The translations under genes were made by a program, and so were the position numbers. A DNA stretch of 33,413 nucleotides. Source: Conidiobolus incongruus B7586. Its lineage: Eukaryota > Entomophthoromycota > Entomophthoromycetes > Entomophthorales > Conidiobolaceae. Of this stretch, positions 22,543 through 32,815 are shown one piece after another. The stretch covers positions 1 to 33,413 of the forward strand of contig JNEM01014942.1 of NCBI GenBank assembly GCA_000697335.1, given 5' to 3'. Position 1 is the stretch's first letter, and every line of letters begins with the position of its first letter. The notes beneath the pieces were generated by a model. That model made no database searches, was not told the DNA's origin, and saw only the letters and a program-made list of their open reading frames with translations.

Positions 22543-24399
22543 ATGTCGCAATTTCCTACGCAACCCAATTCCAATGCTCCAATTCAACAGAGTATACCAC
22601 GACCTAGAAGTCCCGAACCTATGACAGAAGTTTTAGAAGCTATGCGATCCGAATTTTTATCCGTAACTAGTGAAATTAATAATTTAAAAACTATCAAAGA
22701 AGAGTTGGAAACTAAGAGTAAAAATTAATCTAAATATTTTTTTATTTTATTAAATTTTTTTATTCTAGTTAATTTACAAAAAACTGAAGTAGAAAATTTT
22801 AAGAATCAGGCTAAAGTTTTAGAGAATTGTTTTTCAAATATGAGAAAGAGGTAATATACTTTATTATAAAATTTAATTTAAAATATGGAAATTAATTATT
22901 TCAGATATGAACAAGAAATAAATCAACTCCGAAAAGAATTGGAATCTGGGGAAGGTTTAAATAGAAAAATTCCTCAAAGTTCTAGTTTGAACCCAAATAA
23001 TAACAATAATAATGGTAATAATACCACTAATAATAGCAGAGCAAGTGCTCAGCCGCCTGCTTTGAAGGCCGAGCCCGTGACTCCTGCTATAATTCCCAGT
23101 GCTACCGATCCGCCTCAAGATTGGAAATTCATTCCCCATCGCAATCTTGACAAATTTCAATTTGATTTAATAACAAGTTTGAATTTACCATCTGTAGTAT
23201 GCTGTGTTCAATTTAACCCAACTGGCACTTTGCTAGCCATTGGTCTAAACCAAGCTATTCAGCTATACCAAGTGAAGAATAGCCCAGATGGCAAAGTGCA
23301 AGTCACACGTCTAATCACCTTGACCGATGGCGCGGTTATAGGTCGTGTCCAGTATGTCAGATCGCTCGCATTTAGTCCCGACAGCAACCAGTTGGCATCA
23401 GGTGGCGAAGATTTCGTTGTAACATTATGGGATTTGAGAAATTTACCAACCTCCCCAGTTAAAGAATCAGATCCATTACCTATCCCCAATCCCGTTAAAT
23501 TAACTGGTCACGAGGGTGATATTTATACACTCAGCTTCCACCCAAGTCAGCCACTTCTCATCAGCGGCTCTGGAGATTGCACGTGTCGTGTCTGGGACAT
23601 AAGCAGGAACAACGAGTGCAAATTTGTATTTAGGACTGACTCACCATCTCCTCAATCTACACCTAAGGATCCTTCTATAACCTGTCTCAAAATCTATAAC
23701 AACAAGCTTGCCACTGGCAGCTTGGACGGTAAGTTACGCGTGTGGGATTTAAACAGTGGTAAAATGCTCGAATTATTTGAAGCTCATAACGATGGCATCT
23801 ACGGAGTTGGATGGGTGAACCAAGGTACATTCACAATCTTGATCTACATTAACATCTACTTATCACCATTTCAAACCCTAGGTCGAGGACTTTTATCTGC
23901 CAGTTTGGACAACACTCTTAAATTGTGGAGCTTGCACGCTGGGTCAACTTCCCAACATATTGACCTCAACGGACTTAACTCCTCAGCATCATCCCAATGC
24001 GTAGCTACTCTCAAAGGTCATGAAGTAAGTTTTATTCTTTTAACCAAATCAAATAATATTAACATGTATTAGGATTTCGTGCTTTGCTTTGACATCGATA
24101 ATGAAGAGAAGATGATTGTTAGCGGTGGTAAAGACCAAAGTTTATGTTTATGGAATTTAGATCGAAGGGAGTTAATAGGTCGATTAATTGGTCATCGTAA
24201 TTCAGGTAATTTCTTTGTTCTTATTAATTTTAATTCAATTTAATATCAAATTACAATTAAATCTTAAAAATTAACCAAACATTAATTTCTAGTAATATCG
24301 GTGAGTTTTCATCCCAAACAAAATTTTATAGTAAGTGGGTCAGGTGATTCAACTTGTAAATTATGGAATTTTAAAACCACTTCTACCACTTCTGCTTAA
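22543..24399 (+). CDS. TUP1: Tup1-like WD40 transcriptional corepressor
   Basis: Six exons: 22543-22717, 22769-22850, 22905-23824, 23882-24024, 24073-24205, 24293-24399; introns of 51, 54, 57, 48 and 87 nt. The join is 1560 nt, giving 519 residues. The ATG at 22543 starts MSQFPTQPNSN. Residues about 25-110 form a charged helical region (TEVLEAMRSEFLSVTSEINNL, YEQEINQLRKELE), the Tup1 tetramerisation/Ssn6-binding type. A poly-Asn linker follows, then PPQDWKFIPHRN. From about 170 come seven WD40 blades ending in LYQV, LWDL, VWDI, VWDL, LWSL, LWNL and LWNF. Tup1 with Ssn6/Cyc8 represses genes through DNA-bound factors and histone contacts. The third intron (23825-23881) is a multiple of three and has no stop, so it can be mistaken for coding sequence; excising it restores normal blade length (GWVNQGRGLLSASLD). 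Confidence 0.9.
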
Positions 24400-24740
24400 T
24401 CTTGAATTATTTTTAATTATATCATCATACATATATACACTTTATATTATTGAGTTTAATAAATCATCAAATTCTTACAAATTGAATAAGTTTTAATAGA
24501 TATTAAATCATTAATATTAATAATATTTGAAATTTATTTTGGATTAATTGATTCGGTTTCACTCAAATATTAATGGATTTTAATTTTATCAATCATTTAT
24601 TTCAATTAATCAATTGTTTTTAAAATATTAAAAAAAGAACTAAAAAATAAAATATAATAAAACTAATAAATTAGAACTAAAAATTCAAACTCAACTTTTA
24701 TAATTTATAACTAAAAAAATATTAATTATTTCTACACTCG
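24400..24740. other. Convergent intergenic region TUP1/BZZ1
   Basis: 341 bp between two converging stop codons. AATAAA at about 24458-24463 is a candidate TUP1 polyadenylation signal. Nothing else is seen. Confidence 0.5.
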
Positions 24741-27584
24741 TTATAATTTCTCTACATAATTACTGGGGAACAATCCTGAAGTACCTTGAGTCATATTGGT
24801 GCCTAAACAACTATGAATTGAGTTGAAATTGAGACCTGACAAGGGATACTTACCATACCACCAACCATCGTCCATCTGATCCTTGTGAATTGTCACTTGG
24901 ATGATTTCATCCGCAGAGATGGTCATTTCACTCTCATTCTCTGCGCTGAAATCGTAAAGTGCTCGAACTAGATGTAATGATTTATAACCAGGATCAGAAT
25001 TAATTCAATATAAATTACCTTGGAAGCTAATAGTAGGAGGACTATTTTGAGCGAATTCTGGCGATTCGAAAGGATTAGCTGGCGGGAGATTATCGATTTG
25101 GACGTAACTGGCGGGTACTAAACCTTGTTGGCCGTTCTTTAGCTGAGCCTAAAAATTGTCAATTTGTGGATTTTAAAAAAAATTTTAGTGTTACTTTGAT
25201 CCATCCACTGCCATCTGTCAAACTCTGATTAGTATCAAATTCACAAATAAGAAATAAATGAATTACCATCCAATTCCAACACTTTGACTGTTTCACCTTC
25301 GATTAAATTCACTTCGCCGGGTTCGGTAGTTTCGTAGTCGTAAAGTGCTAATGCTGTAATGTTAGGTGAATTAGCTTCTGGTGGGGAGTAAAGGTGGTTA
25401 TCGCTATCCTCCAAATACTCTGGAGGTGGCGTTGACTCTCGGTGCAGGGCTTTCGAAGCTCCAGCGCTCGATGTCGATGGCGATAGCGACGTGGTCGTTT
25501 CGTTAAATTGTGTTGGTAACGGCTGTCTCGGGGTGGTAGGCGCGTTGCGACTGAATGGAGCAGTTTTAGCTAAGTTTTAGAATGGTTAGCTTAATTGATA
25601 TTTGGATTACAATTTGCATTGATGTTACCTCCTAATGTAGAATAATTCAAAGATTGGTGTCTTTTCACAGTCTTGGCACCGCCTTTGACGCGTGAGCAAT
25701 TTGGAGTGACTTTCAATTCACATTTAGCATGACAATTGAATCCACATTCTATTTCATATTAAATACCAATTCGATTTAGATATGATAGATCAATTACCTT
25801 TACAAGTGAATCCCTGTTTAGCTAACCCCCAAATTGTAGCATCACAATAGTCACAGGTCGTGGGAATTGTGAAAGATGCGGGTTTCAGTTCGTGGAATGT
25901 ACCGCCAACATTACAATCTATTATCAAATGTTATAGATAAAATTATTATGCAAATAATATAGCATTACCTCCAATTTGAGATTCAATTACTTGTAATTCT
26001 TCATTATAGAGTGTCAAATTATCTTGAATCAAAACGATTTCACGCCAATTCTCAACAATATTCTAAAAAAGGTTAAAATCTTTGGATAATAAATTATTGA
26101 AAAATTACCTCTCTAACTTCATCTTGATCGCCCAAACTACTATTCTCTCTATAAGCAGCTAACAAACTGTTGAGACCATCCAACTCCTTCATCTTATTAC
26201 TCAACAAGTACTCTGTGTCCTTAATAGAACTTCTCAACTTATTCAACTTGTTCACTAAGAAAATCTTGGAATCCTCCTCTAAGATCAACTTATCATCCTC
26301 GTAAAATTCGCCATAACTGGTGAAGTACACATCGTTGGGTTCGTTCCAATTACTGGGATTGTGTTGAATAAAGTTTTGGATTTCTTTAGAGCTGTCAATT
26401 TGGTTATAGATTGTTAACGAGTGATTAATGTTTTGAAGTTCGTATTGGTTTAGATTGAGTTGTAAACTGTTGTAGTGTTTTAAATAGTTTTGCATTTGCT
26501 CGCTTTGGCGTTGACTGAAAGTTTGTAAATGCTAATTAAAATTAATGAGTTATTGATTGAGATTTAAAAATGTTAAATTTACATATAATAATTCGGGAAT
26601 AATTTCATAGTAGTGACGTTTTTTATAACGATTTGCGCAATAAACAGCTAACAAGTATAAATTCTAAATTTACATCGTTAATCATTATTAAATTATTTAA
26701 TTCTAATAATTTGATTACTTTATCATTATTCCTATCAATAACATCTTGAAAGTATTGTTTAAAAGCCTAACATCACGTAATTAGTATTAAATAGCAATAT
26801 AAATATAAATATTACTTTATCTTGATTTTTCAAATCAAAACTTCTCTCCTGTTTAATTTGACTCTGTTCTACTTCTTTACATATTTCTTCGTATTTGGCT
26901 TTTGCCTGCCTCTTATTAATTCACTATATATGAAGGAATGTGGGGATTTACCTTGTCTTTTTCGTTGTAAACCTTATCTTTTTCGGATCCCAATCTTTGA
27001 ATGAAATTGATATGCTACCTAATTTAGTCAAAAGCTTAGCTACATATTTGAGAATTTACCTTCTTTCTAGCTTCAGCATTAAACTGGGTACACGATTTAA
27101 TAGGATCCATTAATTCTTGTTGAAATCTATCACTCAACCTAATCCTCTCCTGACCCAATGTCGAACACTCATTAATAACTTGTCTCAGTGCGCCCACAAC
27201 AGTACTAAATCCCAGTCAACAATTATTCCATTCTATTAAATTCATACTTACCTCTGACTACTATCCCACCCCAACTGACCACTATTCCCATCCGTCACTC
27301 CACTCACATTACAACTCTGTTCCAATTTCTTATCAAGACGTTGACCAAACTTTTGTGCCAATTGACATAGTTTCTGTCCTAATTCTCGCTCAATAGCGGT
27401 TTTTTCTTTTAAGAATTCGCGAAATTCTGAAACAAGACTAGTCTGGAAGGTGAGGTAAAGGTTGAGAGGGTTTAGAGAGTCTTTCTACAAGTTGGATTAA
27501 TATTGGTAAAAAAATTGAAATTGAAAGGAGGATTACTTTAAGATGATTGCTAAATTCACAGGTTTGAATTAATGTAGGATCCAT
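24741..27584 (-). CDS. BZZ1: Bzz1-like F-BAR/C1/SH3-SH3 endocytic actin regulator
   Basis: Sixteen exons: 27584-27537, 27484-27252, 27204-27060, 27014-26952, 26905-26816, 26766-26719, 26663-26583, 26531-26109, 26062-25969, 25917-25798, 25748-25629, 25569-25267, 25214-25195, 25148-25019, 24967-24854, 24802-24741; all introns 45-59 nt. The join is 2094 nt, 697 residues. F-BAR domain about 1-290 (HINFIQRLGSEKDKVYNEKDK, NLYLLAVYCANRYKKRHYYE); C1 domain 417-466 with the His/Cys pattern HELKPASF..CDYC..CGFNCHAKC..C; Ser/Pro linker; SH3-1 from about 560 (ALALYDYE, GSGWIK, VPASYV); SH3-2 from about 640 to the end (ALYDFSA, GWWYG, FPSNYVEKL). The family bends plasma membrane and recruits the WASP/Arp2/3 machinery at endocytic sites. 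The 3' site before exon 5 could also be six bases earlier. Exon 13 is only 20 nt, and the last intron is in-frame and stop-free. Confidence 0.9.
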
Positions 27585-28171
27585 GCTATCAATTGATTAT
27601 TTTAGATATGCTTTTTGTAATTGGATTTTTAATTTGATATGAATTTTAAAAATTTATATGGAAATGAAATATAATGAATAAAAGTAGTAATAGAAAAGAA
27701 ATCAATGATTTTTAATTATAAATTGTGTGATTTAATGGTGGTTGATCAATTCCTTATATTTTCCCGTATGATGTAATTTATATATGGAGAATTGGTAATA
27801 TTGAGTAATGTAATATGGTAGATTTTGGGTTAATAATTTTTACCTTAATTTTATAAATTTTATTGTTATTATCAGATTAAATCAATTAGTTTAATTTTAG
27901 TTATCATATTTTATTTTTTATCTTTGTTCTTTTATGAATCAATAAATAGGTTTCTTATATATCCCATAAATTCAATAATATTAAATTAATGGATTTCGAG
28001 TTAAAAGACAACCCAATGACCAATCACCAAGTTTAAATCAATTCATCAAATGTAAACTGAAATTATTCCATTGACTGTTATAATTTTTCAAATGTTAATT
28101 CAACTATGTAAAAATTACTTTGAATGATTTAAATAAAAATTTTGATGACTTACAATAAAATTTAGAACAAC
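27585..28171. other. Divergent promoter region BZZ1/DCP2
   Basis: 587 bp between two divergent start codons, AT-rich. No convincing TATA box at the usual distance from either ATG. Shared control of the two genes is possible but not shown. Confidence 0.45.
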
Positions 28172-29370
28172 ATGTCTTTTAAAAATTGTTCACTTAACGA
28201 AGTTTTTGACGACCTATCAGTGTAAGTCATTCTCCCTCCAATTTTTTATGCCACAATTAACCCTTCTAGACGTTTTATACTTAACATTCCAGAAGAAGAA
28301 CTGTGTGACATTATACGAATCAGCTTTCAAATTGAGGAAGCTCACTGGTTCTTTGAAGATTTTGTACGTGTCCAGAATCCTCTATTACCAAGTTTTAGTT
28401 TGAGAAGCTTTAGTTTAACATATATCCTTTTTCATATTCATTTATCTAATACTTTTACGTTTATGGTGTCATTAGACCTTAATTGAGGTTTACTTTTCAA
28501 ACACTTAGATTTTTTAAATCCTTATGTAGACCAACATGACGAACTTTATAGTCAATTTTTATCTTATAAATTTAGAGTACCAGTATGTGGTGCGATTATT
28601 TTAAATCCTACTTTGGATAAGGCCCTGTTCGTCAAGGGGTGGTCCGGTAGAGCTTCTTGGGGATTCCCAAGAGGTAAGATTAATATCGGGGAGCAGGATA
28701 TCGACTGTGCTGTCAGAGAAGTGATTATATTTAATTCAAACTGATAAAATTAAATATGCTAATATAAATTTAGGTTCAGGAAGAAGTAGGATTCGATATT
28801 AGACAATATATGGTAAAGAACCAATATTTGGAAGTGCAACTAACGCAGCAGAGAGTCCGACTATACATAATTCCATGTATTCCAGAAACCATGGAATTCA
28901 ATCCCAAAACTAGAAAAGAAATCAGTAAAATTGAGTGGCATCCACTCTCCAGATTCTTAAACTCCAAAGGCAATCGCACCGCCACGGTGCTCCACGATCG
29001 AGAAGATAATCAAAACTATAGGTACTTCATGGTAGCCCCATTCATTAATCAGCTATACTCCTGGATCAAGAAGTACCGCTTCTCCCAAAAGTACTTCGAC
29101 GATTTGAGCCGTCACCACCAGAATCGAGAGCTCTTGAACTACTATTACGAACAGATCGCGAATGGCGTCGACTTACATACCCTGGTCCAAGACCACAAAG
29201 TCATAGCGAATCCCTCCCTCCATATTACTCTTCCCCAGAGTTTCGAATACGATCTGGGAGCGGCTTTGGATCAAGGCCATTATCTTGACAAAGAGTTACC
29301 ACCCTCGGAAGCTGGTCCCGATCATCCTTGGAATTCTTTCAAATTTGATTTAGAGCCTATATTTTCGTAG
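28172..29370 (+). CDS. DCP2: mRNA decapping enzyme Dcp2 (compact form)
   Basis: Four exons: 28172-28221, 28270-28421, 28494-28720, 28774-29370; 1026 nt, 341 residues. Dcp2 hydrolyses the m7G cap in the cytoplasm, committing mRNA to 5'-3' decay. The N-terminal regulatory domain is clear (LSVRFILNIPEEELCDIIRI, EEAHWFFEDFVRVQNPLLPSF), followed by the Nudix fold (VPVCGAIILNPTLDKALFVKGW) with the Nudix box at residues 128-150: GKINIGEQDID..REVQEEVGF, all metal-binding Glu present. Box B follows as RLYIIPCIPETMEFNPKTRKEI and SKIEWHPL. The protein is short: it lacks the long disordered tail of yeast Dcp2 but ends in a compact PWNSFKFDLEPIF motif. The second intron appears to be U12-type AT-AC (separate entry); the third interrupts the Nudix box after Arg-Glu. 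It is convergent with the SDR gene, 180 bp apart. Confidence 0.9.
28422..28493 (+). other. U12-type AT-AC intron of DCP2
   Basis: A 72-nt intron starting ATATCCTTTTT, an exact match to the U12 5' splice-site consensus of the AT-AC class. It ends in ...GGTTTAC, with a branch-like GACCTTAAT at 28475-28483, its branch A 11-12 nt from the 3' end, in the range usual for U12 introns. Removing it joins ...RSFSLT to FFKHLDFLNPY in frame and gives the same spacing as other Dcp2 proteins (S. pombe FSAKLFAH, from memory). It is longer than nearly all other introns here. The GT-AG alternative in the same place has a poor donor and yields a product one residue shorter in the conserved block. Confidence 0.8.
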
Positions 29371-29550
29371 TGTTATAAATTTTTATATCACCATTCATTT
29401 TCATATATTACCAAATTTTTTCAATTATGTCGATTTTTTCATTTAATTAATGGTATAATTTTTATTGTTTGAATATATGAAATATTTTAAAATATAATAA
29501 ATAACTACAGTTGTTAATCTCAACATTCAATACTTTATTCAATCCTTTTC

Positions 29551-30609
29551 CTAGATTTTGGGTTTATAATGAGGTGCTATAGGTGGCTGAGGTTCAAAAT
29601 CGTCCTCTCCAATCTCAATTCTCATCACTTCGCCATTCATTGAGTCATCCTCAATCAATTTTAACACTCTTTCAGCAACGTGATCAGCTGTTAGGAACCC
29701 AGTGCCTTCGCCAATTTCCAAGAGTTCGGGTGGGAATTGATTTAGGATAGGTGTACCTAAAAATTTTTAGTATGATGGTGGTGGAATGCTGGAAGGGAAT
29801 TACTCGTTAAGCTAGGCATTATCGCATTAACACGAATGTTTCGCCATTGATTTTGACCTAGGATTTGTGTTAATATCTTCACCTAAACCATCGTCAATAT
29901 TTCATTGAATCAATATAATTTATATGAGTTACTGCAGCTTTTGTTGTAGAGTAAATTGGCAACCATGCAGCGTGCAAAGTAGCCGACATTGACGAAGTGT
30001 TGATGATACAGAATTCCATTGTGTGGTCATATTTCAAATAACGTTGGAAATTTTTAGTAGCGATTTGAATTCCTTGTACCACAGCTACGAAATTGATATT
30101 GATGATATTTTGAGTGCGTTCTAAACTTCATTAGTATTCCATAAACAAACTGGCAATTTGAGTACCTAAGCTTTCGAAATCGGATTCTTGTTCGTAAATT
30201 CCTGCATTATTGAACATAATCTAACCGTCATTAATAAATTTTGAATCAATCAATCATAAAATTACTTGAGCTGGTCTGAATTCAGTCTCAGCAACTTGGA
30301 ACAATCTCTCAATATCAGAACCCTTTCTTACGTCGCATTTCACATATCTCGCGCATTTTGTCGATCTACAACTTTGTTGAGTTTATAAGACTTGAGTATT
30401 TGGAACTTACTTGTTTAATTCTGTTTCCAACTTAATCCCTAATGACTTGTTGATGTCGGCTATAATTACATTGGCACTACAAAGTGTTAATTGGGCGATA
30501 TTGTGTGTTTTAACTTTCATTACCCTTTTTTCACGAAGAGCCTTACAGTAGCTTCTCCAATACCAGATGCTCCTCCTGTTACAATTGCTGTTACTCCGTT
30601 AACTTTCAT
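29551..30609 (-). CDS. Short-chain dehydrogenase/reductase (classical SDR)
   Basis: Seven exons: 30609-30524, 30476-30411, 30365-30266, 30220-30166, 30120-29933, 29882-29804, 29756-29551; introns 45-50 nt; 780 nt, 259 residues. NAD(P)-binding motif TGGASGIG at residues 11-18, NNAG at 88-91, catalytic Ser about 146 (INTSSMS), Tyr159 and Lys163 in YSTTK. ADIN at the end of the second strand, with an Asp, favours NAD(H) over NADP(H). The overall pattern resembles 15-hydroxyprostaglandin-dehydrogenase-like SDRs, but the substrate cannot be told from sequence. No signal peptide or peroxisomal tail (ends PHYKPKI). This is the intact relative of the three decayed copies in this window. A possible TATA element (TATAAAAATC on the minus strand, 30671-30680) lies about 65-70 bp before the ATG. 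Confidence 0.9.
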
Positions 30610-30670
30610 GTTATTTTTTAGTTTTCAATGAATTTTTATAAATTTGTTAGGTTTTGTTGATGATGAGACT

Positions 30671-30680
30671 GATTTTTATA
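30671..30680 (-). promoter_or_regulatory. Candidate TATA box of SDR gene
   Basis: On the minus strand, TATAAAAATC lies about 65-70 bp upstream of the ATG at 30609. The spacing agrees with the other TATA candidates in this window. Confidence 0.4.
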
Positions 30681-31315
30681 TCAAAAATTAATGTCAGGGG
30701 TTGGAGTTAGTTAATTAGATCGTAGATTGGAGATTGATTAGATTAGCATATGGGTTTGAAATGAGCTGAATAAAATACAATTTCCAATGTAAATTTTAAA
30801 TGAATTCAACAATGATTAAAAATCATGAATAAATCGATATTGTTAGATAGTATAATGATAATAGAGTTGAAATAAAATCATTTAAGAGGATATATAAATC
30901 GAGCAAAGTGTAATCAAATTCTATATCCTACACTGTAATATTTGAAATCTATCATTATTGATATATATATGTATATATATATATATATATATTAATCACT
31001 ATAATCCTATTCAATTTATTAATATTTTTTTAATTATTGTATTCAAATAAATTATCCAAAGTTGATCAGTATTAGAATAATATTAATTGGTTAGGTATTG
31101 ATAAATAATATTAATTATGAAACATGAAGTTATAAAAAAATATGAAAATTAAATATTAATATAATAAAAAAGATTTTAAAAAGAAAAAGATTATATTAAT
31201 TAAATTAAATATTTAATAAACGAATGTTTATCAACTATAATATAATTTAAAAAAAAATATTTTCTAAAGCAATCTCTATTTAAGAATTAGAGTTATTCTA
31301 AAATTACTTAACTAA
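30681..31315. other. AT-rich spacer with AT-dinucleotide microsatellite
   Basis: No gene seen. An AT dinucleotide run with one G interruption spans about 30959-30993. The sequence directly before 31316 is very AT-rich, as is common upstream of tRNA genes. Confidence 0.5.
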
Positions 31316-31388
31316 GCCCCTATGGCCCAATGGATAAGGCATCGGACTTCTAATCCGGGGATTCTGGGTTCGATCCCCAGTAGGGGTG
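31316..31388 (+). tRNA. tRNA-Arg (anticodon TCT)
   Basis: A 73-nt cloverleaf without an intron. Acceptor stem GCCCCTA pairs with TAGGGGT (first pair G-T), with discriminator G. The D arm is GCCCAATGGATAAGGC, the anticodon stem CGGA/TCCG plus a wobble pair, and the loop CTTCTAA gives anticodon TCT at 34-36, reading AGA, a codon expected to be frequent in an AT-rich genome. T arm CTGGGTTCGATCCCCAG carries a perfect B box (GGTTCGATCC). CCA is not encoded, as usual for eukaryotes. Confidence 0.97.
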
Positions 31389-31412
31389 CTGTATGTGGAA
31401 TGTGAAAAAATA

Positions 31413-31418
31413 TTTTTT
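31413..31418 (+). terminator. Pol III terminator of tRNA-Arg
   Basis: A run of six T on the plus strand, 24 nt after the last tRNA base, the first T run long enough to end Pol III transcription. Confidence 0.6.
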
Positions 31419-31454
31419 AATAAATTAATATTGATTTTGATTTTTTTTTATCAT

Positions 31455-32524
31455 TAGAATAATCACCTGCTGGGTTACAAACAGGTATTCATTTGTTGTA
31501 ATCGTCAAAAATTTTTATTCTCTTTATCATACTCAATGAGACTTGGGACTGTTTTGGCAATGTATTATTGTGTCATAGATTCAGTTATTTGTGCTACTTC
31601 CAGCATTCTAAGAGAAAAACTTTTGATTATGGATTCTATAATATTATGATATAGATGTCGAGGAGCCAAACTATATTGAAAATAATATTTGTTAAATTTA
31701 GTACAATGGCATTAATTCAAGTCTTCTTCTATTCCATATGAGCTAATATATTTGTGAGGATTTGAACTTATAATAAACCTTAATGATCTGCTATAGTTAT
31801 ATTTAAACAGTCATTGTTAATATATATTTACTGCTACCTTGGTGGTGGCATATATAAGCAATGAAGCTACATTCAATACAGCGGAAAAGGTTGATAAGTT
31901 AGTAATAGAGAATTGGTCTTTTGGATCAATTTTACGTTGCTCTTTAAAGTGCTTGTGCGCGAGTTAACATCCATGAACAGCAAATGACAAATTAACAGCA
32001 ATAATATTTGTGATACTCTCTAAATCACAAAATAAGTTTATAATCATTCGTAATCAGATTATAATACCTAAGCTATGATTTTCTTCTTCCTTTTACAAAT
32101 TCGTGCATTTTTTAATACAAAATACTTTGATAACTCTGGTTTAATATGCATTAATAAATAGAGTAAAACAGTGGTAAATTCCTGATCTGCACTACATTCA
32201 GCCTTTGCAGCGGTGAATAAATTGTTAAGATATGAAGTAGTTTGTACATCACCAAATATGGATTTGACAAGTTTACAGATCCAATAATTTTAAAATATTA
32301 AAAATACCACCACATTATAAATTTTATTTGTATAGTTAAATTTGTAAATATTTATCCAATTTGTAGTCTGTATCTTTCATTACTATCTTTACACTAAACT
32401 AACATCAGAATATAAAACCAATAGCATTATTTCAAATTTCAATCTTAAATAAAAGATAAATTATAGATTTACTGATCCTTCAAGTACATCCACCAACAAT
32501 TGTCATAATTTCTTCAATTATCAT
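31455..32524 (-). pseudogene. Decayed short-chain dehydrogenase copy (SDR-P3)
   Basis: Minus strand. It opens with MIIEEIMTIVGGCT at 32524, the counterpart of MKVNGVTAIVTGGAS in the intact gene, followed by early disruptions. The active-site block survives as VLNVASLLIYATTKVAV at about 31825-31880 (intact: LHAAWLPIYSTTKAAV), and sequence after it fits a retained intron. It lies 0.85 kb from the intact SDR gene with the tRNA between, in the same orientation, suggesting a local duplicate that later decayed. Ends are approximate. Confidence 0.7.
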
Positions 32525-32525
32525 T

Positions 32526-32815
32526 TTTTAATTGATTATTACCTCTGAATTAAAGAAATGGGAAATTTTTTAATATCTGATTTTCGAAAATATTATTAGT
32601 TCCAAAATATATATATATATATATAATAAATAGGAAAATATAGAATTTTAAGCTATATATAGATATATAATGTTTTTTTCATTAAGAATTAACTTGAAAA
32701 TATATTGTTAAATTTATTTATATTTTAAATAATAATTATTAAAAGTTTTTTCTTTTAGCATTAATAGAATTTAACTATAAACTTTAAAAATTATTTAAAA
32801 TTTACAAATAACTAA
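32526..32815 (+). mobile_element. Second copy of the mariner 5' end (decayed fragment)
   Basis: About 290 bp that match 6828-7135 along their length, including GAAATGGGAAATTTTTTAAT, an AT dinucleotide run, AAAAGTTTTTTxTTTTAG and ATTTAAAATTTACAAA. The resemblance stops where the transposase helix-turn-helix text would begin. It begins within a few bases of the start codon of SDR-P3, on the opposite strand. The copy is more decayed than the one at 6828. Confidence 0.7.

Noticed and set aside
26650-26700. An apparent frameshift or a 10-nt intron in the F-BAR part of BZZ1
   Set aside because: A normal 55-nt GT-AG intron at 26664-26718 with a TTAAC branch site restores the F-BAR text (DRNNDK to NLYLLAVYCANRYKKRHYYE), so no frameshift is needed.
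28412-28488. A conventional GT-AG intron in DCP2 (GTTTAAC donor, TTGAG acceptor)
   Set aside because: The donor is a poor match to every other donor in the window (mostly GTAA), the acceptor is GAG while others are TAG/CAG, and the product is one residue short in a conserved block. The AT-AC reading fits all three signals better.
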